From Asterias rubens (taxonomy: Eukaryota; Echinodermata; Asteroidea; Forcipulatida; Asteriidae): a stretch of DNA of 64,000 bases. Below, one piece after another: positions 11,973-26,800 of the stretch; positions within the stretch are counted from its first letter, which is position 1, and every line of letters begins with the position of its first letter. Made by a program: the position numbers and the translations under genes. Below the pieces are notes generated by a model that saw only the letters and a program-made list of their open reading frames with translations, was not told the origin of the DNA and did not search any database. Location: contig NC_047070.1 of the NCBI RefSeq assembly GCF_902459465.1, forward strand, positions 6,870,554 to 6,934,553. The letters run 5' to 3'.

Positions 11973-12149
11973 CAATACACATGTGTGTACATGTGTGAAA
12001 ATAACGCAACTATGATAATGTATAATGTACTACTAGCGTTCCGTGTCACGGCGCGACCTTTCTTCGCAGATGACCTTTCACCGTATAGTCAGAGTGTTGT
12101 TGATTAGAAGAATCTTTACTCGGTGTATAAAAGAAATATTGACTGCTTA

Positions 12150-12295
12150 ATAATCGGGGAACAGTTAAAGTTATAAGCCCTCGGTGATGTCAAAACCAAG
12201 GCTATGCCCTCAGCTTCGCTTTGGGCATAGTCATGGTTTTGACATCACCTTGGGCCTATAATTTTAACTGTGCCCCTCATAGCAGTCAATATTTC
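12150..12295. repeat. Foldback with arms of about 60 bp
   Basis: The left arm ggggaacagttaaagttata ... ggtgatgtcaaaaccaaggc pairs with the right arm catggttttgacatcacctt ... aattttaactgtgcccctca around a short central loop near cagcttcgctt. Probably a small inverted-repeat element just downstream of the iPGM stop. Confidence 0.65.
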
Positions 12296-12375
12296 CATAA
12301 TATGTAGCCATTCAATATGAATGTTTTATAAAAAACATTGCCTATTCTGAATGGCCCCTAACCTACAGGGCCCTA

Positions 12376-12475
12376 TTTCATATCACTGCTTAGCGGCTGA
12401 TTTTGTGCTTACTATGTGATTTCAATTTCATATCACTGCTTAGCGGCTGATTTTGTGCTTACTATGTGATTTCAA
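12376..12475. repeat. 50-bp unit duplicated in tandem
   Basis: The segment tttcatatcactgcttagcg ... tactatgtgatttcaa occurs twice with an exact 50-bp period, inside a family D MITE copy (about 12366-12690). Confidence 0.8.
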
Positions 12476-12807
12476 TTTCAATTTCAAGCACATGAAAAGG
12501 CATGCTAACCTTCGGGTGCTTACTGCACGAAAATAAATGATGTCACAATGCAAATCCATGGTGAACGCACAATATGGCCGCCTAATTTTTCTGCTAACCT
12601 GTGAAATACGCTTGCACCTAAAGCAATTTTTTCTGCTACAGTAAGCACAAAAATTTGCTTACCGTTAAGCAGTGCCATGAATTTGGCCAAGGATAGTGAC
12701 TATTTTGCCAATAACAGATCATCCATGCTCCTTATTGTTTACAGCCATGCAACATTGTTGTTACTGTAGCTTGGCAGCTTCACCTGTAGATGTGATATCT
12801 TCGCCCG

Positions 12808-15800
12808 TTATTCCACAAGAGATTTTCCAGTCATTTCCTTCGGGATTGGATGACCCATGAGGTCAAGTACTGTTGGTGCCACATCCGGGAGTGCTGCATT
12901 GTGGGAGATGTTCTTCTTGAACTTGCGATTCCCGCCGTGCAAGCAGAAGGGAACTGGACAGTGAGAGAATACGGGGGCAAAAAGGTGAGTGCTAAGAGTA
13001 GTTGCGAACGACAAGTCGTCGCATTTATAATGTTGTGTTAAGAGTTCTATCATGAGGTGTCATGGCTGCAGTGGTTAATTAATTCATCAGAGGGTGGGTT
13101 TGAATCCCGGTCATAACACTTGTGTCCTTGATGTAACCGAGTTGGAAGGAAGGCCACTCACAGGCTTACGGGGATCTTGTTTCCTCTCATTCTTGCCTCC
13201 AATAAAGTTGTGGTTATCTACCCAAGGCTCAAGAATATGAAATTGCTTAGCAGCCCGGCGACAAATATAAGGTATGACGCCAATCGTACCAAAATGAGAA
13301 AGTGTGGTTCTGCTACCACTTGCTATCCAACATGTACTATTTTTGGTATTCATGGAATGTCTTCCCATGAATACCCAAACTGAATAAATTAGTCAAATTA
13401 TTTACAAGCGCAAAGCAAACTAAAGAGGCATGAAATTATGCAAATTAAATACGCGCGTAAACAAACAAAGAGGGCGCTATAGCATGAACAATTGTTGGAC
13501 GCATGGCGGCGCTGTAAAATAGTGTCAATAACAATAACTCGCTGAGTGCGTCGCGATCGCAAGTGCATCGCCATGCATGTGATTATGTACATCATGGAAA
13601 GTAAGACAATAATTATGCATTTACAAGAGTGCCTGGCAGCGAAGATTAAGAATAGAAGTCCGGCTGGTCACATTGAGCAAAGTGAAGATTATTCCAAATC
13701 ATTGACCCGGCTACAATGAAAGCGTTTTGACCTAGAACATTGTTTGTTTGCTCAGGGAACATTTAAAGGCAGTGGACACTATTGGTAATTACTCAAAATA
13801 ATTGTTAGCATCAAAACTTACTTGGTAACAAGCAATGGAGAGCTGTTGATAGTATAAAACATTGTGAGAAACGGCTCCCTCTGAAGTAACGTAGTTTTCG
13901 AGAAAGAAGTAATTTTCCACTAAATATTTTAATTTCATTTCGAGATCTCAGAATTAGATTTTGAGGTCCCGAAACCAAGCATCTAAAATTACACAACTTC
14001 ATGTATACAAGGGTGTTTTTCTTTCCATTATTATCTCGCAACTTCGACGAACAATCAAGTTCAAATTTTCACAGGTTTGTTATTTTGTGCATACATGTAT
14101 GTTAAGATACACCAAGTGAGAAGACTGGTCTTTGACAATTACAAAAGTGATGTCGAGTTTGGACTGAAGAAATCATGGAGGAGTGTAGTATGACAGTGAA
14201 GTGGAAATAATATCAAGGAGTAGTTTTGTTCAAGCATTTAAAAAACAAGAAGAGCAATCTTAAAATGAGTTTGTTCTCTAATCGGTAGCCAATTAAGTTC
14301 CCTAAGTACATATCATGGTTCTCACAATTCCAACAAAGCTCAGCAAACATGCTGCAGGAACAATGAATGTTTTGAGACACCCATCGGGCATGAATAAAAT
14401 GCTACATAAAAGGGTGTGTTTTGGCGACCATTATTAGAAACAAGTTCACTGACCAAAACAATTTCCGAGAGCTACGCAAAAACGGGTTGGTAACTAGAAA
14501 CATTGATTCCCCCCCCCCCCCAATTTTGGAGTCCGCCATTTTGAAACCAAGCCTAACCAAGCCAACAAGTTGGTTACTGTTTGGCTGTTCCGACCAAAAG
14601 CCGGCTGTTCAGGGCTGCAGCCCTGTCACCACGGTTCAATCAAACAAGCGAACATCTAAAACGCACTCTAGAACTGCGCAAAATTACCTCTCTTAGTAGT
14701 ATGCTTAGTGACTGGATTTCCCTCGCTGTCAATCATAATCTCGGCGTTTCCATGGTCCGCAGTGACCAGCAAAACATATCCGTTGTCCTCACAGGCCTTC
14801 TTCAGATCACCAATGGCTTTGTCTGATTGGAATAAATCAAACAAAGTAAAAAAAATATCACTACAATTTTGAAACAATGAGAATTTCATACAACAAATAC
14901 TTCTCGATGAAATTTTCAGTCAGTTTTTATGAAATTTAACCCTGTTGGTCTTGTTATTCAAATGACTAATAACAGTTATACCCTATTCTATTGAATCTTT
15001 GTGAAAATTTTTGATGATGAATTCGATGTCTGTAAGTTCTGTTGAGTATCGAAGTAGCATGACAAGTTAGATAGATCTTCACTTTGTGCTTGTTAAACCA
15101 ATTTGGATCTTGTCCTGCAAAATATTGGTCCAGTAAAGATATTGAGCTAAAGGCTCTGCAGCCTTGTGGGTATCTCGCCCCCCCCCCCCCCCCCCCCGAA
15201 TTCAAGCCCAGACAAGGATAATAATTGTGACCCACTCTGTGAAAATGAGTCAGATGTCGCCCAATGCATTATTAAGTTATGGACAGTTTAATGTGGAAAA
15301 AAAGTTTTTTACTTTTTAAGATCTATATTTGCATGGTTAACCTTTAGAACACTTACTTTTAGGCAAAAAAGCTATGAACACAACAATTTTGTGATCATAC
15401 TTATGTCTAATTTGTATCCTTTTGCGCGAATAGGTAGTTTAAAACATTACTTTACTTGTAATTCGTTTTTCAGAAAAAAATTATATATTGGCTAATTTCA
15501 AACGGAAGTAACTCAGCAACGCAGTACACCCCAAAGCTTACACAGATACCAAATTACTGCTGCGGATGTGTTCTTTCCAGCCATGCATACAACTCAATTC
15601 TTGAAATTGTCAACATCTGACTAATTTTCACGTAGCGGGTCACAATGTTGGTTGTACATGTGCTTTACAACATTCCACCATTATCATTTTCATTTTAAAG
15701 AACTTACCAGTTGCTGTACATGCTAAAACTGCTTTGTCATAGACACCTGTATGTCCGACCATGTCTGGCGGCGCAAAGTTGCACATCAGGAACGGGTACT

Positions 15801-17848
15801 TCTTAGTCTTGATCATTTCTACCATCTGAAACAAATGTCAGTCATTGAGTTTTATTTCATACAATGATAACAGTAAAAGTAGCTCTTATACAGACGATGT
15901 GACCTGTGACATCACATGTTTACAAAAGAGCCACAGAGCCTGGACTTCCTGCAGGCAGGATTTGTACACAGCCTAATGGAAGAAATCATAAAATCTTATA
16001 TTTTATGGAGATTGCACTGTCTAATTCTTATCAACTTTTGATATGATAAAAGAGGGCACATCTCAAAACTTGTCCAGCTTTTACTTTCATAACTCTTGGT
16101 TTTATGTGGAAATTATGACACAAAATGTCAACTTTCCCATAGGACCAGTGTAGTACAGTGCCTGCCAGAATACTGAAAGAACGACAAGGTCAAACTTATT
16201 GTAAACAAAGTTCACATGGTCTATCGCACCCATATCTTTCACACAGTGTCACTCACGGCACTTCAGCCTTTTTTCATCATTTCCTTCAAGGTGTCGTGGA
16301 GCTACATTTTTGAAGTATGAGACCACTTCCTTAACATAGAAACATGTCATGGTTTACAAGGTGCTGTTGCACAATATGCAGCCAATCAAACCAGGAACAC
16401 TGGGAAGAACTTTTTGGATAAGTGCACTGGGTTCTTTTACATGCATTACACAACACACAGGACCAACAGCTTTTAACACGTCCAATCCGGAGGGTGAAGC
16501 AATAATGGTTCTTGCTTAAGGACACAAGTGTCATGACCGGGACTCAAACCCACACTCTGCTGAACAGAAACACCAGAGATCGAGGCGGCATTTATGCTGA
16601 AAATAGAAGCCAAGTACCCGAATCTCAGACATCCATGTGCGTTCATGTCCAAGTTTCACGTTTACTCGCTATATACTGACTATTCTTCTAATACAGTTTG
16701 GTGCATCGATGATGCGTTGAGCGCGTAAATGGTGGAATGAGTGTCATGGCCGAGTGGTTAAGAGCATCGAATTCAAGTTCTGGTGCTGATTCACCGGAGT
16801 GTGGGTTCGAATCCCGGTCGTGACACTTGTGTCCTTGAGCAAGACACTTTACTATAATTGCTTCTCTTCACCCAGGGGTATAAATGGGTACCTGCGAGGG
16901 TAGAGGTTGTTATTGTGTATGAAAAAGCCAAAAGCGCCTTACAGGCAGCTCAGGGCTGTATACTCCCTAGGGAGCTGAGAAACATTACAGGGATGTTATT
17001 GGCCCTATGACCAGGGCACTAATGTAAAGAGCATTGATACGGTTATTGTGAAATGCGCTATATAAGAATTTGTTATTATTATTATTATTATTATTAATGT
17101 CTGTCTGACAACCGGATATGCGATTGTAATGTCTTAAGCTTGACACTGTAGTTGTTGGTTTGTTGGTTTGTTGGTTGCTTGGTTTATTGTGGTACATGTA
17201 CATGTACTACTTCATTGCATCCATGTACAGTATATGGTACAATGTGCTTAGCAATGGGCTACTGTTTCAATGGTATTGACCCAATTCACCTGACGTCATC
17301 ATCAGAATATTCTTGGCACCACCATACTGGTGGGCAATGTCACTGTGCATTATTCAGTGAAGTGCGCATTTTAGGCGACGCGGCATTTACAAGTGAACCT
17401 ATTGCCATCCAAAATGGTGAGCAGGGCACAGTCGCCGTGTGTGACATGCGTGTAAGGGGTCAATTAGTCATTGCATGGGGTGGTGGTCTCTATGCATAAT
17501 TCATTAGGGGCTAGGCTTGGTCATGATTGGATTGTGGATGGGGTAATGTTTAGAATTGGGGCAGGTATATCCGCCCTGCTGCCTCAATGCCTCATACAGC
17601 CCCTTCATGTCTCATTGACTTATTGTCCATCAGAAATCTGCGTTCCTGTTCCCAAAACTTCAATTTTTTCGCATTGAAAGAACAAGATAAAAGCAGCACC
17701 AAGGATGTGAAATCATCTTCCTCAGAACATCAGGCAATCTACTTCATTAGCAAATTTCCAAACTTCGCTTAAATCTCACCTTTTTCGAAAGCCTACTGTA
17801 CGGCACTATGAGCAGCGACTGTTGGATGGGCGCCTTATAAATTTAACC

Positions 17849-17883
<35 letters not shown>

Positions 17884-20800
17884 AATTAGTGGGGAGTGCT
17901 TTTACTTTCTAAGGGGCTCGTTCTTGATTCATACCTTGTCAGCAACCCCCTGGCAGCTCATCTCAGGTTTCAGGTCATAGGTCGCAACTTTTGGGGAGGG
18001 TACCAAGAACCTGTCCTCCCCTTCGAATTGCAACTCTCGGCCTCCGTTGAAGAAGAACGTCACGTGGGCGTACTTCTCAGTTTCTGTTAAATTAGGAAAG
18101 AATCGCACTTTCTAATGTTTGATAGTAAAGCAATGTAAAAGTAGTTACAGAAACAACATCGTCTCAGCCCTCACATGTGTTGTGTTTACAAAACCCTATG
18201 CATGTGGTTCCTTCCGGCAACGCATAAGGGTGCTAGCTACTCTCCACCCTTGATATGCGCCTGAGCCTTGCACCATGATTTCTAGAGTTGTGTTTAAATA
18301 AAGTTCTTGCTCGAGTTACACTCTACTATCTTCGTGTTTATCTTTACAAACACACAACAGGTTCCCATTTTATACACCTAGATAGAGAGAAGCAATTTAT
18401 GGTGAAGGAGTGGTGTTTGAGGTCAAACAAGTGGAACGTTTAGAAATCAAAACCAGTGGCCAGCTATCTAGATACAGGATGTCTTTTGGCAGCCTTACAT
18501 GTACATTCTTCATGTCCCAGCCGTTTTCGACGGCTCCCAGCTCCTCAATGGTTTCCTACATTTTCTTTGCACTGAGAAACACTTCATAGTACATGATAAT
18601 TTTGATATATTATTTTTTTCTTTATACAGCTTTTTACACAAAAATTTCAAAACCCTGTGCAGGAAATCACAACAAAAAATACAGTTTACCATACTACAGG
18701 GATGTGATAGGCTGTTGAAAAAAAACCTGTACAAACTATGAGCGCAAAGTGTGAAAGCTTTTGAGCGTATAAGCTTGCGAGAGCGAAGCACGCTTATACT
18801 CATTTATCTTTGGTTTTAAAAAACCCTACTCTGCCGTCGATTTCACAAAACTCTTCCTAACTTAAGACTAATCTTAGGACTTAGAACGAGTCCCAACCCT
18901 GCACTGTAGCATGCAGACCTTAAGATTCATCCTAACTCGAGATAAGACGAGTCCTAAGTCTTTGTGAAATCGACCTCCGCAATCTGGGGTGTTCCATGTG
19001 GTTTTATCTTCGTGTTCTTATGACCTTTCTTGAGTGGAGGGGCAAACAAATCTGGATTTCCAATTAAACTTAGAGAAATCACATCACTGATACTACTGAC
19101 CTGCACAGTGGAATTGAGGTATTTTACAATGTGCCAGCCACTCAGCCAGAACGTTGGTGGGTACCTGAGGTGGAAAGATGACTGGGAACGGGAAATCCCC
19201 TTTGTACTCTGTCATGCAGAATACACCCTGGGGGGAAAAACAAAGAAGAATAAGTGGTCTTGTGATATGAGATATCTGGGCCCAAATTCATACAAAAGCA
19301 CAGAATAGTTTTATAATAATAATAATAACCCAATTTTACAAAGCGCTTTTCCTGCCCGAGGGGTGTCTCAAAGCGCTTCCGACATTATTACCCCTGGTCA
19401 CTGGGCCTTGAATCATTCCTTAAACCATCTTAGTATTGCTTAGCAGAAACAGTTGACATTTGAAAGTTTGCATTGTTGTGACTGGTGCCCAATCATCTTT
19501 TGCTTAGCAAAGAAATTTGTCAAGCAGTACTTTCTGCTTAACAGCTTTATGAAATTGGGCCAAACTCTAGAATGGCAAAGGTCGTGAGTTCATATCCCTT
19601 CTGAGAGTACATGCCTGGTGGTATTTTTTTAAAAGGTCTAGGAAAAGTACAGAGTATACAGTGCTTTTTACAAATGGTGTGTAAAATAAAATAACAAAAA
19701 GGTTATATTTTTTTATATCGCATCTAGTGCAATAACGTTGATATTTCCTGTAATTTAGAATCAGTTCAATCATGGTACTGTACAAACCAAAGTAACTGAG
19801 CAAAATAAACAGAACAAGATTTATATTTGAAACTTATTAACGTATTGTGTCCAAGCAGTCTAGCAGACCGGACTCAAGGTCTGGTGGACTCAAGCTCTGG
19901 TGGACTCAAGGTCTGGTGGACTCAAGGTCTGGTGGACTCAAGGTCTGGTGGACTCAAGTTCTGGTGGACTCAGTTCTGGTGGACTCAAGTTCTGGTGGAC
20001 TCAAGGTCTGGTGGACTCAAGGTCTGGTGGACTCAAGGTCTGGTGGACTCAAGGTCTGGTGGACTCAAGGTCTGGTGGACTCAAGGTCTGGTGGACTCAA
20101 GGTCTGGTGGACTCAAGGTCTGGTGGACTCAGGGTCTGGTGGACTCAGGGTCTGGTGGACTCAGGGTCTGGTGGACTCAATGTCTGGTGGACTCAAGGTC
20201 TGGTGGACTCAGTCTGGTGGACTCAAGGTCTGGTGGACTCAAGGTCTGGTGGACTCAAGGTCTGGTGGACTCAAGTTCTGGTGGACTCAAGCTCTGGTGG
20301 ACTCAAGCTCTGGTGGACTCAAGCTCTGGTGGACTCAAGCTCTGGTGGACTCAAGCTCTGGTGGACTCAAGGTCTGGTGGACTCAAGGTCTGGTGGACTC
20401 AAGGTCTGGTGGACTCAAGGTCTGGTGGACTCAAGGTCTGGTGGACTCAAGGTCTGGTGGACTCAAGGTCTGGTGGACTCAAGGTCTGGTGGACTCAAGT
20501 TCTGGTGGACTCAAGCTCTGGTGGACTCAAGCTCTGGTGGACTCAAGCTCTGGTGGACTCAAGGTCTGGTGGACTCAAGGTCTGGTGGACTCAAGGTCTG
20601 GTGGACTCAAGGTCTGGTGGACTCAAGGTCTGGTGGACTCAAGGTCTGGTGGACTCAAGGTCTGGTGAACTCAAGTTCTTATATAAGTAAGACTGCGACA
20701 CAACACTTTATACAAGTTTACATGGTACTGCATAATATAAGTCTCACATTCATAACTCTGTATTTCTATCAAAAACACAAAAAGTAAATATCAGTGCATT

Positions 20801-23800
20801 GAGCGCCCGTCTGTGGCGGATACCGACAGAGTTATAGCTAGCTACCGGGCAATCTCAGTGTTCTAGTTGGTAAGACACTGCTCTAAAATTGCAACGGTCG
20901 TGGGTTCGCATCCCACCTGAGTATTATGCCCGTGATTTTCTTCACAGAGCTTGGGAAAGTACTAAACACACAGTGCTAGCACACATCGGTGTATATGGGT
21001 AAAACCAAAATTAATATTTCTGATATCGTTGTGGTACCCGCTGCCAAAACAAAGGATTCAAACTGCCTCTAGCTACCGGGCAACCTTGGTAGTCTAGTTG
21101 GTAAGACACTGCTCTAGAACTGCAAGGGTGGTGGTAACATGCCTGTGATATTTTTTCTCAGGACTCGGATAAGTAATGACTATATAGTGCAAACACACAT
21201 TGGTGTATGGGTAAAAACCAAAATTAAAATTCTTTATCCCCGATGCAAATTTAACATTTCTTAAAACTAATATTGTTATTATTCCTACCAAGTCTTTGGG
21301 TATCTTGGCAGTCTCGAACGGCGGTTTGAGGCCGATGGTCTCGGTGATCTGTCTCATCCTATCGGCTCGGAAGTCAAAGAAGATCAACGTGTCTCCATCT
21401 TGGAGTCTGCCCTCGGGATCAACGATAATGGGCTTCAGGAACTCGTCCTTCTGTTTTTGATCGCCTTCTCCAGCGTAATGATTCTGGACAACCTGGACGA
21501 AAAAAGAAAAACAATTTTTGGCATTTTTCTGAGTGCAAGAAATAGTTAACGGACTGACATTTTGACCCTAGCAGAGTCTTTCTATAGGGCTTAAAAATGT
21601 CTGCAAGCAGTTTGTTTTTATGAACTATAAACTGTGTATGCATGTGAAGATGCATTTACAACATGTTGTCATAATGCTGGCTGTCATGGTGCATCTATCC
21701 TTCAAAAGTATATTGAATGGTCATACAGTAGGAGGGCTAACAATCAATTAATCATTCAATCAATCAAAAGTCATTTATACAGCGCCAAAATCAAAAGTTT
21801 GGTCCAAGGTGCTGAGGCACAATTGAATGGTTAGTCTGCTGGAACAGATGAGCTTGAAGGACAGTCTTCACTCTTGAGTGAGGTGAGTGAGCTGGCATTT
21901 CTAATTTGTACCGGAAGCTTATTCCACATTTTGGGGCCATATTCAGAGAATGATCTCTCTGCAGCAAAGGTTGTATAGCGAGTCCTTGGCACAACAAAAA
22001 GGGAGCAATAGACCGTATCGAAGATGACTTTACCATTCAAATACCTAGCCACAACATGGGGTCTGTGAGCGTGTGCATGTACATGGGTTTGTATGGCCTA
22101 CCCTCCGAGGACATTTTTCAATAGGGACAGTAGGTCCTCACTACATGGGTCCTCACTAGTCATTTGTGTACAAAACCGATGGGGATTGCTTCAGTACAGG
22201 AACAACAGAACGTACAATAGGTGTCCTCTAACGTCCTCTAATGTAATGGTCAAACACGACTGGGTATGGCTGCGTGTGCCATACAAATTTAACCGGGAAC
22301 GCTGCGGGCTGCGTGATTCATTGATGTATGTTTAGATGCGCATACGGCCTGCCCTACAATATGGCTACTTTCATAGCAACAAAGTGGTTATTCGATACAA
22401 TCTATACGCCTTTCTTAATATTTATGCATGATGTTTGTCACAATGCTAATCCAAAACGAGGCGATGGGTGCAGCCACTGCAAGTGATGGAGAACGTGCGC
22501 CCATAGCCTCATTTTGGGTAAGAATTATGACGTCATGCATAAATATTAAGAGAGGCGTATAGGTAGACAAACGAAAATGTCTTTCTTGAGATTTCAATGG
22601 AATTTACCTGCACAATATTTTCCGGGGTTGCCTTCTCACCGATGCCCTGAACCAGACCTTCATAAGCGATCTGGATACGTTCAAACCTCTTGTCTCTATC
22701 CATGGCGTAGTACCGACCAACGACGGTGGCCAGAGACCCGTACTTGATGTCCTTGGTGTGGTCAAGTACTTGCTGGATGTACTTCACTGTGGTTGAATTT
22801 TTTTTTAAGGACACAGGTTTATGCAACGAGTACATCGATTCTAACCATCTAGTTTTCAATATGTGTGTTAAAGCCATTATACACTTTCGGAACAGAAAAA
22901 AAAACTAGTGTTCACATATTTACAAATAACTTACAGGGTTTACAGAAGGTAATGGTGAAAGACTTCTCTTGAAATAGTATTCCATGAAATGATTTACTTT
23001 TTGAGAAAACATTTAAACAATTATCAATTCTCGATATCGCGAATTACAGATTTATTTTAAACACATGTCATGACACAGCAAAACATGCGGAAACAAGAGT
23101 GGGTTTTCCCGTTATTTTCTCCCGACTCCAATGACCGATTGAGCCTAAATTTTCACAGGTTTATTATTTTATATATAAGTTGTGATGACGAAGTATGGGC
23201 CTTTGGACAAAACTGTTTACCGAAAGTGTCCAATGGCTTTAAGGCACAGTGGCTAAGAGCGCCGGACTTAAGCCCTGGTGTTTCTGATTAGCAGAGAATG
23301 GGTTGAGTCCTGGCCTTGACGCTGTGTGCTTAAGCAAGACACTTTGATTACTGCCTACTTCAGACTGGCATAAAGCTACATTGTGTAAAACCCAATGGGC
23401 CATATTTTTGACCGCGTGAGGGCGCTCTCAATCACTTCCGGGGGTGTATTCATTCATACGCAAAACAGTTTTTAAAGATTGGAACACATTATAACCACAG
23501 ACATCTAATCCATCACAGACAATAAGACTTTAAAAGGAGCCGTTATAATCCACCTCTAAAGCAAATTGAAACTACGGCGCAACAAAAGTGACAGAACGCC
23601 TATTAATTTGTGCAGGGGGAATCGCGTGTACCCCCGGAAGTGATCAAAATACTATTTATAGCGCCCCCGCGCGGTCAAAAATAAGGGGCATTACAACCAT
23701 TGCTAAAAGGAGTTTGCCTAGGTATTTCTGGCAGAGGCTGCTGAATGCACCATAGCACCTACGTAAATTGGTCTCATATTTTTTTAACCTGTCTTAAAAT

Positions 23801-26800
23801 GTTTGTTCAAGCACCTTGAGTACTTTATTGGTCGTTATGTGCACTATAATAAGACTATACTATTAAAAGAATACAAAAATAACCTGTCACAATTTCATTA
23901 AAAAAAGGGTGTATATCTTTTTAGCGGAGAAGAACAACTCAAAAGGTCTTTTAGGTTTTAAAACTTAACACTTCTTTATTTTTCCTTTCTTTCAGACTTG
24001 CTTCCCCTTATGTCTGACACTTTTGATAGAAACATAATACTAAAGCCCCTTTCACACGAGAGCAATAAAGCAAGGGTCCCTTGCTAAATTGTAGCATGGT
24101 TGTAAGATTTTACAAAATGCACCTCGTGTGAAAGGACAATAATTTTTGGGGTGTCCAGGGTCCCTTGTCAAATCTTGTCCAACATTGCTACATTTTGCCG
24201 GAGGTCCGGACCTACGACAAAATCTTACACTAGCGGAAGTTTTGACCAAGGGCAGGGGCTACATCATCGTGTGAAAGAAACCCTTGTTTATTGAACGACG
24301 ACCTAGGTGAAAAAGCCCATACAGCGCATGCTATTGTGGGTGCCATCTTGTCAAACTAAGGTGATCAGGATTACCAATTCGTCATATCACTCTCATGTCG
24401 CACAAGGGTTGTTAGTTTTTTAACTCTGTAGTGTGAAAGCTCACAAAATCAGTCACGCATGGTGATAACAAAGAAACAATCCACGCTTGTAAATTTTGTA
24501 GCAAGGGACCCTGGCTACATTTTGGCCGTGCGAAAAGGGCTTAAGTAAGTAACTTACCACCACTTACTGGACTTGTGTCACGCCCATCAGCGAAGAATTG
24601 AATGAACGTCTTTTTCACGCCTTTCTCCTTGAGCCTTTCCAGTAGAGTTTTCATGTGTGAGATATGTGAGTGCACACCCCCATCGCTAACCTGCAGAGAG
24701 AAAAATAATATGAAACAAGATGGTGGCCTTCAGTTAAACTTGCATGCATAAGTTTTACAGACAGTGGACACTATTGGTAAATGTCAAAGACCAGTCTTCT
24801 CACTTGGTGTATCTCAACTTATGCATAATATAACAAACTTGTGAACATTTGAGCTTTATTGGTCGTCGGAGTTGCGAGATAACTATGAAAGAAAATAACA
24901 CTCTTGTCACACGAAGTTGTGTGCTTTCAGATGCTTGATTTCGAGACCTCAAATTCTAAACTTGAGGTCTCGAAAATCAAATTCGTGGAAAATTACTTCT
25001 TTCTCGAAAACGAGGTCAGTTCAGAGGGAGCCGTTTCTCACAATTTTTTATACTATCAACTTCTCCCCATTACTCATTACCTAGTGAGGTTTTATGCTGA
25101 TAATTATTTTGAGTAATTACCAATAGTGTCCACTACCTTTGAAGGCAAAGTTGTTTTATGAAACCATTCGCTTGTTATGTTCCTTAAAAAAATGTATGTA
25201 TACAACCTGCTATTTTGCGTTCTTTGAGATATTGCCAAAAATCTGGACCGGTTTAATGTCAAAGCAGGAAGAATAATCTGTTATTGGATTAAAAAATCTG
25301 AGAAGTGGTACTGACAGCAACGCTTCTGTCAGATTCAAATTTTGGGGCATACAAACCGACATCATTTGAAAAATGTTTCTCAAATTGCGTTACAATAGAG
25401 AAAGCTGCCTTCTAACTGAAGGTTTTTATTGCTTTTAATTTTAAGACGTGATACCAAATGTATACCTTCCATTTAAACACATACGCAAGATGGGGCCCTT
25501 TGTTGACAGCAAAGTTGACCATGAGTTACAATTTTAAATCGACCACAAAAAGTCGTTAGTAAAGGTAGGGTCATCGTTTGATAATGTCACGCTGATTTAT
25601 AAGCACAATTCTCCAGAAAAAAATACAACAAAGATCAGTTGAATTGAGTGTCTGCTGATTGAGAAAAGCAGCACGGAAACGTTGCAACGACATATATCAG
25701 GCATGCAACTGCCCGTTGAAAAAAGAGAAGAAAATTTTCATAGGCAAAACGCAGTCAAAACGCCACGGGACATGATACCCACAATGGTACCGTAGAAAAT
25801 GTTGAGGTTTATTATGCTCTTAGGTGCATTGTTGGCATGTACTAGGCTTGTTTTACATGATTGTAGTTGTACACTGTTGTTGCCAGGCATATATTAGGCT
25901 TAAAAAAAAAAAATCTGAATTAAACAAAAATAAGGTTTTTTTTCGGGGGTTTTCGACACGTTTAAAAAAAAAAAAAAAAAAACACCCGGAATTCCGCGGA
26001 ACCGGGGAGAGTTGCATGCCTGATATATCCAAAATAATCTTTATCTCATGCAAAGCGTTATTTCAGTTCTAACAAAGAAAAATGTGGATGCCATCAGATC
26101 ATGGTGTATCATGGCCGAGTGGTTAAGAGCACCGGATTCAATCTCTGGTGGTTGACCAGCAGAGTCCCGGTCGTGGCACTTGCTATGTAAAATTGGGGAG
26201 GTAGTGCTTTCTGCTCTACCAGCCAGGCTTCGGATTGATGATACCCGAGCCTAGATCCGTATGGACTGTAAAAGGGGTAACCCTGTTTCAGCTCTAGGAG
26301 TAGGTGGCAACAACCTCTGGAATAAAATAATTGTAGCCCACACCTTGAAGTGGCCTTCAGGCCTTGTGTGTCAGGCGACTTGCATACAAAACAATTTTTT
26401 AACGGTGAGCTTACCAAACCCAAGAGGTGCAATCTTCCATTGCCTTTATTGGCCCTTGTGTAAGCTTCCACAAATGCAGGTTTGTCAGCAATGGACCCAT
26501 CTTCCATTGCCAAGTCAATCTCAACAATACTCTGTATAACGAAATAGAACAAGATACAACAACATCATTGGGGATTAATTCATTTGATTCAAAAACAAAA
26601 TCAAAGTAGAGTTTCCAACAAGTTGAATTCGAACTTTGGATTTAAATTTTCTCGCAGCTGAACTCAAACTTCTAGGATCCAAACTTGGGTGTGAAATTTT
26701 CTGTAAGCCTAATTTTAATTTGGGTTCAAATTTCCTCTTAGCTAAAATCAAACTTTTGAGTTTTCTGCCCAAATTCAAACATTGGGTCTCCCACGAGTTT

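Larger units (their letters stand above)
2268..12807. other. Intergenic region between TAPT1 and iPGM, repeat-filled, no gene recognised
   Basis: This 10.5-kb stretch between two convergent genes contains the TAPT1 3'UTR (extent unknown), SINEs, MITEs and foldbacks listed separately, and AT-rich sequence. Short open frames here have no recognisable protein content and overlap repeats. A tRNA-like SINE head sits at 3720-3790 (A box near acccgttggttaag, B box gggttcaaacccc). Fragments of the family D MITE (aatttcatagagctgct type) recur near 5450-5560, 7080-7540 and 9840-9975. Nothing else could be supported. Confidence 0.6.

Noticed and set aside
16740-16826. tRNA-Leu-like sequence as a functional tRNA gene
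   Set aside because: Good A and B boxes and a class II shape, but it continues into the S1 SINE body with a (TTA)n tail, and the same unit recurs many times with mutations.
19827-20787. Three overlapping long open frames (273-295 codons)
   Set aside because: All three frames of one 16-bp minisatellite; the peptide is pure repeat, lies in an iPGM intron, and no splice or start context supports a gene.
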